The notes: generated by a model from the sequence alone, not told the origin. A DNA stretch of 64,000 nucleotides from Forficula auricularia (GCA_024734495.1 JALMQS010000682.1:84008-148007); one strand, 5' to 3'; shown: positions 1-10,771, counted from the stretch's first letter. Made by a program: numbers and translations.

Positions 1-315
1 GTTTTTAAGAAATATTTAAAGTTTGAAATTGTTATCATTTTACGAGCTTTAATTTAACTAAAAGATCACTTTTTGATTTGATAAGCCGTTTTAGAGTTAT
101 TCAAGAAAAACTGAAAAAAAACCCCAGAAATTTGCTCATTTTGAGGCGCCCACAATTCAGATTTGGGGAAAACGTAGGGTACATCGCATCATTGAGTAAT
201 TTTTTTCGGAACCTCTTTCAATATGCCTAGGCCGTTAACATTTGAAAAATAATAATTATTAAAAAGTTCTTATGGTAAAAAATAATAAATTTTTTTTAAT
301 CTATTTTTTTTCCAG

Positions 316-588
316 GTGGTTGTGTGTCAAAATGTCGCTACAACGCAGCCCTTGGTCCAAGGAATATTAACTCATGAATTTATACACATGTTTGATTTGT
401 GTCGACACGATTTGGATTTTAAAAATATTGACCATCTCGCCTGTACGGAAATACGGGCAGCTAATTTAACTCATTGTAGTTTTTTGAGTGCTTCATCGCA
501 AGGCGATGCGTCTCTATTCAAAATCAAGGCCGCTCATCAGGACTGTGTGAAAACGAAAGCACTCTTCTCCGTGTTGGCTGTTAGAAAA
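316..588 (+). CDS. ATP23: ATP23-like mitochondrial metalloprotease, internal exon (M76 peptidase core)
   Basis: This exon encodes 91 residues with the zinc-protease signature HEFIH at residues 20-24, followed by FD, a LACTEIRAANL stretch and a CVKTKAL stretch typical of the ATP23 (peptidase M76) family. ATP23 family members act in the mitochondrial intermembrane space, maturing ATP synthase subunit 6 in yeast and assisting ATP synthase assembly. The exon starts after a polypyrimidine tract and TTTCCAG (acceptor ending at 315) and stops before GTAATT at 589, both in phase 0. It joins in frame to the exon at 8036, giving ...AVRK then VSAEEG..., the expected continuity of the family. The 5' coding exons lie outside the window. 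Family assignment is secure; whether the gene is functional cannot be judged from the part seen. Confidence 0.93.
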
Positions 589-743
589 GTAATTTTTTAT
601 TTTAATTTTATATTTTAAACAGCTGAAAGTAATGGAAGGCAGCCCAGGGTTAGCGAAGAAAGAAAATATTATCACATATCCAAATCAGGTGTAATTGATT
701 GGATTTTCATTCCCTTCTTTCTTTCCTCCTCTCCTTTTAAATT

Positions 744-776
744 GACGTTTCAGAGGATTCTTCCCTCCTTTTTCAG
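744..776 (-). ncRNA. Decayed hammerhead ribozyme-like core, left arm
   Basis: On the - strand the order is CTGAAAA, a stem-loop GGAGG-gaagaat-CCTCT, GAAAC and GTC. One core base differs from CTGANGA. The opposite arm keeps the same layout, so the intact form is likely ancestral. Confidence 0.45.
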
Positions 777-898
777 GGTTTCAAAGAGTCAATGAAGGAA
801 ACAAACAAAATGGTTCCTTCTTCTCTCCTCAGCAGTGTTTGAAATTATTTTCTTCCTTAGCAGAAGCATTAAAATAGAAAACAATTTTTTTTTTTCCT

Positions 899-1138
899 TA
901 ATTCATTTGGTGATCCATCCAAGTGTCATGCGGGCTAAACGCAATAATGACATTGGATTATAGCTAAATGGATCATATCCTTTTTCATTCTCTCTTGGTC
1001 CAGACTTAAGACTTAGCAGACTCCAATAGCTTCAACCAGCAATAGTCTCGCGATATATATCTTGTTCAAAAAGCGCGATCAAAACAATTCTCATTAATAT
1101 GTTAATTATTCTTTAATATATCAATGAGAAAATTATAA
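899..1138 (+). repeat. 240 bp interspersed repeat, copy 1 (direct pair with 1346-1577)
   Basis: Begins near TTCATTTGGTGATCCATCC and includes GGTCCAGACTTAAGACT and TCTCGCGATATATATC. A near-identical copy lies at 1346-1577; diverged copies form the arms of the palindrome at 3690-4310. Confidence 0.7.
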
Positions 1139-1345
1139 ATTTATTTAACTTCATTATTTCAAGTTAGAAATATATAAGTTCAGATATTATTTTCACTTAA
1201 TATTTGACAAAAATCACCTGCATTCGATTCGCGATTGAATCAAATATGGGAAACATACGATTAATTAATGGCAAGCACCTAACATACGTGTTCACAGATC
1301 TAGCGCGTTTGACTGGGAGATTGAATATATAACATCTCAGATTTC

Positions 1346-1577
1346 AAATTCATTTGGTGATCCATCCAAGTGTCATGCGGGCTAAACGCAATAATGACGT
1401 TGGATTATAGCTAAATGGATCATATCTTTTTTCATTCTCTTGATCCAGACTTAAGACTCAGCAGACTCCAATAGCTTCAACCAGCAGTAGTCTCGCGATA
1501 TATATCTTGTTCAAAAAGCGCGATCAAAACAATTCTCATTAATGTGTTAATTATTCTTTAATATATTAATGAGAAAA
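1346..1577 (+). repeat. 240 bp interspersed repeat, copy 2
   Basis: Same words in the same order as 899-1138, for example GCGGGCTAAACGCAATAATG, with few differences. Confidence 0.7.
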
Positions 1578-1680
1578 TTCTATTTTAATGCTTCTGCTAA
1601 GGAAGAAAAAAATTTCAAACACTGCTGAGGAGAGAAGAAGGAACCATTTTGTTTCCTTCCTTCATTGACCCCTTGAAGCC

Positions 1681-1713
1681 TTGAAGGAGGAGGGAAGAAT
1701 CCTCCATAACGTC
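1681..1713 (+). ncRNA. Decayed hammerhead ribozyme-like core, right arm
   Basis: TTGAAGG, stem-loop GGAGG-gaagaat-CCTCC, ATAAC, GTC. The GAAA has become ATAA, so this copy should be inactive; it is the inverted partner of 744-776. Confidence 0.35.
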
Positions 1714-2377
1714 GGTTTGAAAAGAAAGGAAAGAAAGAAGGGAATGAAAATCCAATAAATTACACCTTATTTGAATATATGATAATTTTCTCTTTCTTCG
1801 CTACCCCATGGGCTGCCTTCAGTTACTTTCAGCTGAAAATTCTACCAGTCCGTCTCTCTCCAAAGAGAAAAATTTCGATCATTTATATCTTATTATATTA
1901 AATGAGGAATGTTTATATATATATATATCCGGTCGGTTTCTCGAAAACGGCCCTAACGATTTGGATGAAATTCACGGGTTAGGAGAGTTTTGTGTTGGAC
2001 ATTAGATCTGTCAGGGTCTCATCTTCGGCTAAGGTGTTTTTGATGGGTTTTTTGTTAATTGAAATAATTATTCACAGGTGGTTGTCTCGATAAAAATATA
2101 TAATTACATTTTTATTCAATTTCCTTTTAATAAATAATTGGTTTTTTAATTTTATATCCCACAATAAGATCATTATAATTATTATTATATATTAAAAGTT
2201 GGGAAATTTAATTGATTAAAAATCGAGTTTTAAATCCCACAATATTAATTTGACAATTTAATTGATGAACTCAAAAATTGTTATTTAATTAAAAAAAAAT
2301 AATTATACCGTATTTATTTATGTATACCTATATATACATAATCTGTGGGCCACTGAAGGCTAGAAATGCAAAAACTG

Positions 2378-2500
2378 GGTGAGTGGGCGGGGGTGGGGGG
2401 GTATATGTGGGTGCATGAGGTGGTTGCAGTGGTGGTGGGGGCTCAGGGGGAGGTGCGGGGTTTCGGGGGCGCGGGGTGTATGTGGCCTCCCACAGGAGGT
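2378..2500. repeat. G-rich, strongly strand-skewed tract
   Basis: The + strand has many runs of three to seven G separated by short loops (GGCGGGGGTGGGGGGG, GGTGGTGGGGG, GGGGGAGG, CGGGGTTTCGGGGGCG). It follows the words CATAATCTGTGGGCC and CTAGAAATGCAAAAACTGG, which also introduce the tract at 49680-49930. It is flanked by an inverted pair (1809-1900 and 2560-2643). Confidence 0.65.
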
Positions 2501-3689
2501 GGGGTGATGTGATTTTCATATCAAAATATGAAAATTTTAACTTAGAACAGTGTAATTTATTTAAAATATAAATGAACGAAATTTTCTCTTTGGAGAGAGA
2601 CGGACTGGTAGAATTTTCAGCTGAAAATGAGTGAAGGCAGTCCAATGTGTTTCCAATGGTTTTCCATGCAGAAATTCACATCGGTCCTCCTTTTAACAAC
2701 GTTAGTCATATCTCAAAAAACATGATTTTAAAGTTTCAAAGTAGAATAAAATGTATTTAAAATAAATATTAAGCCTCCGATTGAACTTTTTACTATACAG
2801 CAAATCTTTGCTGATAAAGTGCTGACGTTTTCTCTCCATTTGAAGAAGAATAAGTATAAAAATTTAAAAAATTTTTTAAATAGTTTGATTTATGACGTTC
2901 TTGTTCAATTTTTTTATTGACAATAGTGTCATAGGTTAAAATAGTACAATCGATGTCTCATTTGCCCGGCAAAAAACGTCATAAATCAAAATAAACCATT
3001 ACAGAACGCCTTTCGTTTTTCTGTTATAATACTGACATAAAACCAAAATAGGACGTTCTTGATACAAAAATAAGATAGAAAAATGTTCTTAGCTTGTGCG
3101 CAATATTGTTTTATAGGTGAAAGTAATACACTCTTGCACTAAACGATATAATGCACAATCGACACTTCTGGTCTCTAGCTGCTAAATATAGAGTTAAAGA
3201 TATGACGATCTTGCACGGATATACTATTCTTTCGGGGCATTCTTGAAATAGGCGCAACTAAAAATCGCTGATTTATTTGAGATAATATAACGTTGTTGAG
3301 AAAAGGAGTGAGCGACATGTGAAATCCAAAAATTCGCTGTCAGGCAGAGTTTATTGTTTATACAAACACGGCCTGTTGATAAATGTTAAATTTTCGGAGA
3401 AACATTGTAAAATTATCGTATGTATGCTGACTGTAAATAGTCGAAAGTCATAACATTAATAATATACACTCGCGAGCAAAAGAAATGGAATCCTCTCTTT
3501 TCATTTAATTCAATGATACTTTGTATGTTTCTGTTGCAAATTTATTAGAAATTTAAATATTTTTTCTACAAGTTTCATTTTTCAGCATTTAATAGAGCCC
3601 TCTACACTATGGCCCAACGTGAAGCCAAACATGTTGACCATGTTGGCCACCAGTAAAATGAGTTAAATAAATTTTCTAATTTTTTCTAA

Positions 3690-4310
3690 TTAATATAACA
3701 AAGAATAATTGCTATATCAATGAGAATTGTTATTGACCGCGCTTATTTGAGAAGCAGATATTTACCCCAGACGACTGCGGATTACGCTATTAGAGTCTGC
3801 GGAGTCTTAAGGTTTGGACCAGAGAGAAAAAGATGTGATCCACTTAGCTACAATCCAACGATCATTTCGCGTATAGCCCGCTAGATCATTCGGATGGATC
3901 ACCAAGTGAATTTGAAATCTCAGATGTTATATATTTAATCTCCCAGTCCAGAGCGCTCGGTCTCATTAGCATGTATGTTAGATGCGCATAAATTAATCGA
4001 ATGTTTTCTACATTTGATTCAATCTCGAATCATATGTAGGGAATTAAATATATAACATCCGAGATTTCAAATTCACTTGGTGATCCATCCGAATGTCTAG
4101 CGGATATACGCGAAATGACGTTGGATTGTAGCTAAGTGGATCACATCTTTTCTCTCTTGGTCCAGACTTAAGACTCCGCAGACTTCAATAGCGTAATCCG
4201 CAGTAGTCTCGCGATAAATATATTTTTCAAATAAGCGCGGTCAAAAACAATTCTCATTGATATAGCAATTATTCTTTGTTATATTAATTAGAAAAATTAT
4301 AAAAATTTAA
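3690..4310. mobile_element. Long imperfect palindrome (foldback)
   Basis: Two inverted arms meet near 4000. Matching words include GATGTGATCCACTTAGCTAC (left) and its complement around 4130, GGATCACCAAGTGAATTTG and its complement around 4072, and the end words AATTTTTCTAATTAATATAA / TTATATTAATTAGAAAAATT. The arms are diverged copies of the repeat at 899-1138. Confidence 0.75.
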
Positions 4311-4334
4311 ATTTAAAGTTTTTTTGCCGAGTAG

Positions 4335-4565
4335 CAGAATTTTTTATATATTGAAGGAGACAATAAAAGAGTGTGTCTTCTGCTGGAATTATAAATTTCA
4401 TTTCATTTATAACGAGACTATAGTTTCGAGGCTTTGCCCTCTTCATCAGTCTATTACAATGGATTCACAGGAATTAATTTATGAATTTATGAATCGTTAT
4501 AAATAAATAAAATTTATAATTCAGCATGAAAACACACTCTTTTATTGTCTCCTTCAATATATAAA
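4335..4565. mobile_element. Small foldback element with a hammerhead core
   Basis: Arms read TATATATTGAAGGAGACAAT...GTGTGTCTTCTGC on the left and the inverse on the right (ACACACTCTTTTATTGTCTCC ends near 4552). A related bare hairpin without the core lies at 21825-21930. Confidence 0.7.
4416..4449 (-). ncRNA. Hammerhead ribozyme-like core (complete)
   Basis: On the - strand: CTGATGA, stem-loop GAGG-gcaaag-CCTC, GAAA, then CTATAG and TC, so the cleavage triplet would be GTC. The bases ACTATAGT between the GAAA and the cleavage site are self-complementary, which suits an intermolecular stem III. Flanking AGA / TCT bases give the start of stem I. Confidence 0.6.
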
Positions 4566-5063
4566 AATTTATTTAAGATCATTATTTCAAGTTAGAAATA
4601 TATTCAGTTCAGATATTATTTTCACTCAATATTTGACAAAAATTCCCTACATTTGATTCCAATCGCGAATCAAATGTAGAAAACATTCGATTAAAATGAG
4701 TTAATTTTACGGTGTCTCCACACAGTGGTCCAAGAGTTGGGCCAATGTCTATGGCCTTGTGGAAACGACATCTAGCCACTGGGCACTTTCGTTGCGTAAT
4801 ATTGGTTATATGTTTGATATATCGGAAATATCCCTCCGAAGGCCAACCATCGCCAATCTCATCGTCAGCGTCAATCAATAACCAATACAAGCCAACTCCC
4901 CTCTACACATTGGCGTTGGCTTGAATTGGCCCAAGTGGCTCATAGTGTAGAGGAGGCATAAAATAAATGTAGAATGATAACCTAATGGAAATATATTATA
5001 TTATTATATTTGAGAATGAAAATTACATTTAATAACGCTCATTTCTTTGCTCGTGAGTGTATA

Positions 5064-6201
5064 TCGTCGCCTTAGAGTGTAAACCTGCTAACTCACAACA
5101 AGGACATTTTATAGGGCAGAAAAAACAAACAAAATTTAATATTGTTGTTATAGAAAAGAATCTATTTTTCACATTTTTTTTCTACAACTTACGATCGTAA
5201 TTTTAAGTAGCAGTTTTACTTGGACGATGCTGCATCTCTTTTTCTTTCAAACTGTATTATTAGGTTGGTGCATTATTATCCGCCGTTTATATTGGCAGGT
5301 TTTTTGTTGGTGATAATTGTTGGTGTTGTTTATTTTTTTTAAATAAAAATAATCTTCTTATTTCTTTAAGAAAATGTGTGTCGAAAATCATATTCATATT
5401 CGTCATATTACTACTGTACCACTACGAGAAAGAATGGAAGGCAGCACAGTCATTTCGTGACCTCAACGAACTTTTTGGCGAAGGAACAATTAGCGAAAGA
5501 CAATGTTGGGAGTGGTTTGCACGTTTCAAACCAGGTAATACCAGCTTGGAGGACAGTCCGAGAAAGGTCAACCATCGGATTCGACACTCAGGCCCTAACT
5601 ACCGGCCGTGGAAGAGGACGAAAGCCTGACAACTCGAATGCTGGCTGAAAACTTCAACGTCGACCACTCATCGATCGTGCGTCGTCTCAAAAAATCGGAA
5701 AGGTATGAAAATTGGCTGGATAGATCCCTCACGAACTTTCTGACAAAAACAAAGCCGATTGTGTCCGAATTTTCTCCGAACTGCTGCAAAGAACCAATCA
5801 ATCCATTGCCAATAAGGGATGAGATCTGCTCCCACATACGCCATATTCACCGACCGAGGCTTCCACAGACTACCACGTCAATCGCTCGCTGAAAAACTGG
5901 CAGGTGAATAAAATTTACGACGATTTGGATGACTTGGTGACCGATGTTAAAGCATGGATTGCCTCTAAGAACAGCAACTTCTTTGCCCGTGGAATCGACT
6001 GTCTGCCAAGCAAATGGGAAGCAGTAATTGAAGTAGATGCTGAATACGCTCCAGAATAAACAATTAAACATGTTTCTGTTGAATTTTTATCTTGCTTTTT
6101 TCATAATAAAAAAAAAAACGGCGGATAATTATGCACCAACCTAATAATATGTCATTTATGATAAAAAATGGATTTAGCAGCTTTACACTCTAAGGCGACG
6201 T
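5064..6201. mobile_element. Non-autonomous TIR element (TCGTCGCCTTAGAG), copy 1, split by a mariner
   Basis: Ends are TCGTCGCCTTAGAGTGTAAA and its inverse, with TA at both flanks (5062-5063, 6202-6203), as in Tc1/mariner-type insertions. A second copy with the same internal sequence lies at 9451-10098. The host element is interrupted by the mariner at 5260-6144. Confidence 0.75.
5260..6144 (+). mobile_element. Mariner element, internally deleted and frameshifted
   Basis: Terminal inverted repeats are TTAGGTTGGTGCATTATTAT and its inverse ending at 6144, flanked by a TA duplication. The transposase is broken over three frames. An N-terminal helix-turn-helix segment (ELFGEGTISERQCWEWFARF) sits around 5470-5530. 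A second DNA-binding segment (SLTTRMLAENFNVDHSSIVR) sits around 5620-5690. Near 5860-6057 is a C-terminal segment with NRSLKNWQVNKIYDD and SKWEAVIEVDAEYAPE. The whole catalytic DDD core between them is missing. It is a dead, 885 bp copy of an element that would be about 1.3 kb. Confidence 0.92.
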
Positions 6202-6257
6202 TATCTAATTTGAATGGTTCAATATATACCGTATAACAATAGGTTTACGGTTGCAAG

Positions 6258-7512
6258 CAGGGCCGTACCTAGGATTTTTTCGGGGGGGGGGTTAATATCC
6301 GATAAGAATCTGCCGCTCCTTTTTGGCATTCCCCTAAGAAAAAAAATTCCGGGGTGCCACGCCCATTTTCATCCAAAAGTCGTTAAAATAGTTATAAAAA
6401 AAAGGGTGAGAAAAATGTTTTAATAAAAGTATTTATTAAGTATTAAGCATATTATAAGTACACATAGAAATTTTACAAAACAAAAACCAATCTTCTTTTT
6501 TTATTTGCAAACATATTTAAAACTTTGTCGGTGGAAATGTCAATGTCTATGAATAGACATAAGAGCTAATCCGCTAAGTGGATCTTGGCCAGACGAGTCC
6601 CTTAGATACTAGATTTAAGTCTCCTCAAAGTAGAAAATGTTCTCTCTGGAGTGGATGTCACCGGCAAAGTTGAAAAAATGTTTATTATTTTAAATATTTA
6701 AATTAATATTTATATAAATAAGCTGACATATTCTGATGTGGCCATCCACTTGACTTTACCATACAACCTGGCCCCTCACTTACATTAATATTTAGTAAAA
6801 TTATTTATAATCATGTAGGGGGGGGTGGTTAGTTTTTGCATTTTCAGACTCCTAGGGGCACACTGATTATGTATACAAAATTTGGTTGAGTTTGGTAAAT
6901 GGCCAAGTTTATTTTTTGACCCCCCCTCCCCTCCCATTTTGGGAGGTTAGTATTTGCATTTTTAGACTTCTGGGGGTCTACTGATTATGTATACAAAATT
7001 TGGTTGAGTTTGGTAAATGGCCAAGATTTTCATTTTTTGACCCCCCCCCTCCCATTTTGGGAGGTTAGTATTTGCATTTTTAGACTTCTGGAGGTCCACT
7101 GATTATGTATACAAAATTTGGTTGAGTTTGCTCAAACGACCTAGATTTTTAATTTTTAACCACCACCCCCCCCCATTTTGGATGGTTAGTTTTTGCATTT
7201 CTAGCCTTCTGGGGGTCCCCAGAATATATATACAAAATTTGGTTGAGTTTGGTCTAAGGGGCTTGAATTTTCATTTTTGACCCTCCCCCCATTTTGAAGA
7301 AGGAAAAACCCACTTTTTTCATCCACGATTACAATACTTGACCTTGTATGGTAAAGTAAAAACTAATTATCCGAGCTGTTACAACTGTTTTTAAATTATT
7401 TAAAAAAAAGCAAATGACCTCTTTATATCTTTTAAATTAAAAAAAAAAAAAAAATAGATAGATATATTTCGGTGGGGGGTCGGCGGAAACCCCTCTCCTG
7501 GCTACGGCCTTG
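6258..7512. mobile_element. hAT-like non-autonomous element with 8 bp target duplication
   Basis: Begins CAGGGCCGTACC and ends GGCTACGGCCTTG, flanked on both sides by GTTGCAAG (6250-6257 and 7513-7520). An eight-base duplication and CAG-type ends indicate hAT. It contains a later repeat at 6753-7356. Confidence 0.82.
6753..7356 (+). mobile_element. ACTTTACCATACA element with C-rich minisatellite, copy A
   Basis: Bounded by ACTTTACCATACA and its inverse TGTATGGTAAAGT. The interior has about four units of roughly 115 bp, each with GATTATGTATACAAAATTTG, TTGCATTTTTAGACT and a run of C before CATTTTGG. The 3' half seen in other copies (the GAGCTAGCTCGTCC part) is deleted. Confidence 0.8.
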
Positions 7513-8035
7513 GTTGCAAGAATGTATTCTTTTGCTACTAGACATGAAGAATACTAAATTTTGACATCGGGAACCCTTTTACTTTTTTTGCCTTTTTCCT
7601 AAATATTTATATTTTATATTCTTATTTTAGGTAATTTCATCACCAAGACAATTTGTATCATTGTCTTTTACATAATATTTATTTCTTTAGTGTTGCTTTA
7701 TATTCATTAGATAAAGCAATTTTTATCTTTTATTTTTGTGAAACCTACCTAATATTTTAAATTTTAAAAAGTTTCTAAAATTTTTCAAAGTTTTTTTTAC
7801 TGAATTATTTTTGTTTAAAATTTCAATCATTTCTAAAATAAATATTTTTTTTTTCTAAATTTCGTTCTTTATCTAAAATTTTCGGATTGGAAAAGTCAAA
7901 ACGATGTTCCAGAATAACGGCTAGCTAGCTTGGTACATTAATATAGGTATATAGGTATACATGAATATTTGATTAGAATAAAAAATTCCTTTTAGAATAC
8001 ATTTAGTCTAATTTTTCACAATTTTTTATTCCTAG

Positions 8036-8185
8036 GTTTCCGCAGAAGAAGGAATGGCAGCCATCGAGCGTGTTTTTAAAAGATGCTATGCAGATTTGGA
8101 ACCTATAGGAAGGAGAATACGAAGAAATTCTGCAGATATGCAAAAGGCATATTCAGAGGGACATTTATATGGATATTGTCCATAA
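8036..8185 (+). CDS. ATP23: ATP23-like metalloprotease, terminal exon
   Basis: The exon follows TTTATTCCTAG (acceptor ending at 8035) and encodes 49 residues plus a TAA at 8183-8185. It carries AAIERVFKRCYADLEPIGRR, matching the ATP23 C-terminal segment in which a conserved Cys and a D-x-EP-x-GR motif occur, and ends in a short tail GYCP. Reading frame and phase (0) agree with the donor at 588. The intervening intron is about 7.4 kb and made almost entirely of mobile elements. Codons are intact with no frameshift, in contrast to every transposase nearby, which supports a live gene. Confidence 0.93.
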   Translation, partial: VSAEEGMAAIERVFKRCYADLEPIGRRIRRNSADMQKAYSEGHLYGYCP

Positions 8186-8233
8186 TAGAAATGTATTTTA
8201 TTTAGTATTGTATATACCTTATTTAAATCTACA

Positions 8234-8239
8234 AATAAA
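8234..8239 (+). promoter_or_regulatory. Polyadenylation signal of ATP23-like gene
   Basis: AATAAA lies 49 bases after the stop codon in an otherwise AT-rich 3' untranslated stretch; this is the first canonical signal downstream. Confidence 0.6.
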
Positions 8240-8462
8240 TCTTATTTCACTTGTACTTTTCATTTTACTTTGAACGCTTGGCAGGTTCTTCTTAAAATTC
8301 TCTCAATAATGACTTGTATTTAAATCTCAACTCGGACTCGTCGAAAGACAATTTTATAAATTTTTGGACGTAGCCTCGTGATTGCGCCCCAAAGAATTAT
8401 GAAAAAATAATTTTCGAACTTTGGTATCATTATAGATGGGGAGGTGTTTGAATAGATATAAT

Positions 8463-8690
8463 AGGTGAAGTGAAAAGTTCTGAGCCTTTATTCTCTTTAT
8501 TTCGACGATAAAATTAACAAAGTTAGGATTTTCCGATTTAGATCAAATATGCGCCGTTTTGTTCGATAACTTTTGTAGTTTTTGAAGGCAATCTCATAAT
8601 TCCGCGGTTGAAGAAGTCCTCGTCCCTATTGGGGAAAAACTTAACAAGCTCATCATCATAGCTCCACCAGCTCTATCATATAAAAAAATA
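8463..8690 (-). mobile_element. Mariner end fragment (same family as 29894-31165)
   Basis: GTGAAAAGTTCTGAGCC, TTTATTTCGACGATAAAATT and TATGCGCCGTTTTGTTCG match the left end of the mariner at 29894 in the same order. Only the terminal repeat and the end of the transposase remain. Confidence 0.8.
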
Positions 8691-9450
8691 GTTCTTATGA
8701 AAGTTGTTCAGTTTTTTTTGTAGATTCAGAATATGTACAGAAACATATAGGTTTCTATTTAAAAAACAGAACATGACCTCGAAATACCCTTGAAAGCTTG
8801 TTCTATGTCGACAAACAATATCGTGGTTTAGTTTTCCCACCTAATATAAATAAACTTTTATTTGAAACTTTTTTTCATATAATGCACTGTTTTTGAGTTA
8901 TAAGACTGTCTCAAGATAAAAAAACTCACCAGGTATATAAAAGGTATGTTTATATAAATTTATATAGTTTATACCATATATTTATATAATATGAGATCTC
9001 GATAAATTTCTCAGTCAAAATGGAGTTGAGAATGAAAAAAGTTTAAGAAGCGCTGCTGTAGAGTAAAGCACTTTAAAATGTAATTTTACTAAAAACTTAT
9101 AAACCTTTTTTTAGGGTCCTCATAGTACTTGAATAGAATATTAAAATTGGTCAAAATTAACTAAGCTAATTTTAAGATCACTTGAACAGAGAAAGTTAAA
9201 TAATATAATCAATGATTTTTTATGTTAATTCTGCATAATTAGAAAATTACGAGGGGTGAAACGCGATTGGAATTAGGTGTACACGTCTTTGGAATTCATT
9301 AGATAATGCCTCTTCATCTATTGTCTTCTACTTGGAAATTAAAGTGAAAGTGGAAGTAAGTGTACACGAAATTAGGTCCTAGTTCACCCCTCGGAAAATT
9401 ATTTTTATTATTTTTGCTTTTCAAAAAATAATAAAATAATTTTCTAAATA
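8690..9450. other. AT-rich intergenic DNA, nothing recognised
   Basis: No coding segment, RNA gene or bounded element is apparent on either strand; only local TATA-rich runs around 8935-9000. Confidence 0.6.
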
Positions 9451-10098
9451 TCGTCGCCTTAGAGAGTAAACCTGCTAACTCACAACAAGGAAATTTTACA
9501 GGGCAGAGAAAAATCAAACAAAATTTAATATTGTTGTTATGGAAAGAAACTATTTTTCACGTTTTTTTTCTACAACTTAGGATCATAATTTTAAGTATCA
9601 GTTTTACTTGGACGATACCAAGGGCGGATCCAGGAATTTTTTATGGGGGGGGGGGGAATGTATATAAGGTGCCCGATGTATATAAGATCTACTTTTTATC
9701 TCGAAAGTGTGTCGCGATCGAATTGTCCAAGCGAGGGGGGGGGTCAGAGACGCCCCCACACACATACATAGAACTTTATTTTCAATTTTATAAATTTTTT
9801 TTTTTAATTTTTTTACAAATTTCATATCTCATATTTTAAGTTCATTAAAATAAAAATAAATAAAATTGTTATAAATTCCCTGTCGATTTGGCCGCCGTTT
9901 TTTGGCCTCTGCGTGCGGCACACGTGTTGCACTCCCGCCAGGCACGGGCCTGTATGGGGGGGGCGGCGGTCGCCCCCCGCCCCCTCCCCCTGGATCCGCC
10001 CTTGGACGATACTGCATCTCTTTTTCTTTCGAACAGTATTAATATGTCATATAATAATAAAAAAATGAAGTTAGCAGGTTTACACTCTAAGCCGACGA
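9451..10098. mobile_element. Non-autonomous TIR element (TCGTCGCCTTAGAG), copy 2, split by a hAT MITE
   Basis: Same ends and body as 5064-6201, with TA on both flanks (9449-9450 and 10099-10100). The body is interrupted at GACGATAC by the insertion at 9619-10004, not by a mariner. Confidence 0.78.
9619..10004. mobile_element. hAT-type MITE with perfect 8 bp target duplication
   Basis: Ends CAAGGGCGGATCCAGG and CCTGGATCCGCCCTTG are perfect inverses. GACGATAC flanks both sides (9611-9618, 10005-10012). The interior has G runs near the left end and C runs near the right. Confidence 0.88.
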
Positions 10099-10207
10099 TA
10101 TCTAGAATTAACATAAGAAATTATTAATTATATTTAATTAAAGGAATCGTAGCGGGTTGGACAAGACTTTAAATTAAATTAAATACAAGTTTTCATTAAA
10201 TACACCA

Positions 10208-10239
10208 AACGTTCCGTTGCTGTTTTGCAACTTCTTCAG
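10208..10239 (-). ncRNA. Hammerhead-like core, left arm (one core base changed)
   Basis: On the - strand: CTGAAGA, stem-loop GTTGC-aaaaca-GCAAC, GGAAC, GTT. GAAA appears as GGAA. Confidence 0.45.
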
Positions 10240-10341
10240 TGGCTCATTTATTAAACTTATTTGTCTGGATTTAATAAGTTTAATAAATGCTCATTTATTA
10301 AACTTATTTGTCTGGATTTAATAAGTTTAATAAATGAGCCA

Positions 10342-10373
10342 CTTAAGAAGTTGCAAAACAGCAACGAAACGTT
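10342..10373 (+). ncRNA. Hammerhead-like core, right arm (one core base changed)
   Basis: CTTAAGA (G to T in CTGAAGA), stem-loop GTTGC-aaaaca-GCAAC, GAAAC, GTT. The two arms carry different single lesions, so the ancestor had an intact core. Confidence 0.5.
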
Positions 10374-10771
10374 TGGCGTATTTAATGAAAACTTGTATTT
10401 AATTTAATTTAAAGTCTATTCCAACTCTTTACTATTCCTTTAATTATTAATCATGGACACGAATAATGAAATATTAATTATATTATTTAACTTTCGCTGT
10501 TCTATTGCTTTTTAAGAAACAAAATAAAACTAATGTTTAAAACTTAATTTGTCTAATTTTAAGATATTTAGAAAAAACTAAAAAAGGATATATTAGAATA
10601 AAGTACCTACTAGTTGAGAGTGTGCAGTGAGTTTGTAAATTTATCTACTATTGGTACTCTAAATAAATATTGGTGTTGTGTGAGTGAAGTGTATTCAAAT
10701 CTTTATATGTATAACTAAATGGCAAAGCTAAATGAACCGACAAAGTATTTAGAAGAAATTTGATAAAGAGC

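Larger units (their letters stand above)
621..1845. mobile_element. Foldback element with hammerhead-like cores in both arms
   Basis: Left arm (about 621-877) and right arm (about 1573-1845) are inverted copies. Shared words include GGCAGCCCA near each outer end, an AGAAGGAACCATTTTGTTTCC block and TTAATGCTTCTGCTAAGGAAG near the inner ends. The spacer holds two direct copies of another repeat (899-1138 and 1346-1577), which also occurs at 3720-3960 and 4070-4300. No open reading frame of interest is present. Confidence 0.75.
589..8035 (+). other. Repeat-laden intron of the ATP23-like gene
   Basis: The intron runs from GTAATT to TTCCTAG. It holds a foldback element (621-1845), a G-rich tract (2378-2500), two more foldbacks (3690-4310 and 4335-4565), a TIR element split by a mariner (5064-6201) and a hAT element containing another repeat (6258-7512). 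The stretches 2645-3690, 4565-5060 and 7513-8035 show no recognisable gene or element beyond AT-rich DNA, although 4680-4960 contains short pieces with near-palindromic GGCCAA-type words. Confidence 0.75.
10132..10445. mobile_element. Palindromic element with hammerhead-like cores in both arms
   Basis: The arms extend from TTAATTAAAGGAAT on the left to ATTCCTTTAATTA on the right and include AATTAAATACAAGTTTTCAT with its inverse. The middle has a 46 bp unit (CATTTATTAAACTTATTTG, itself a hairpin) present twice in tandem. Confidence 0.82.

Noticed and set aside
2328..2645. 105-codon frame ending in PPPPEPPPPLQPP-like sequence
   Set aside because: By-product of the G-rich tract and the foldback arm.
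4609..4924. Overlapping 93- and 70-codon frames on both strands
   Set aside because: Both fall in AT-rich repeat-derived sequence with near-palindromic words, without splice sites or recognisable domains.
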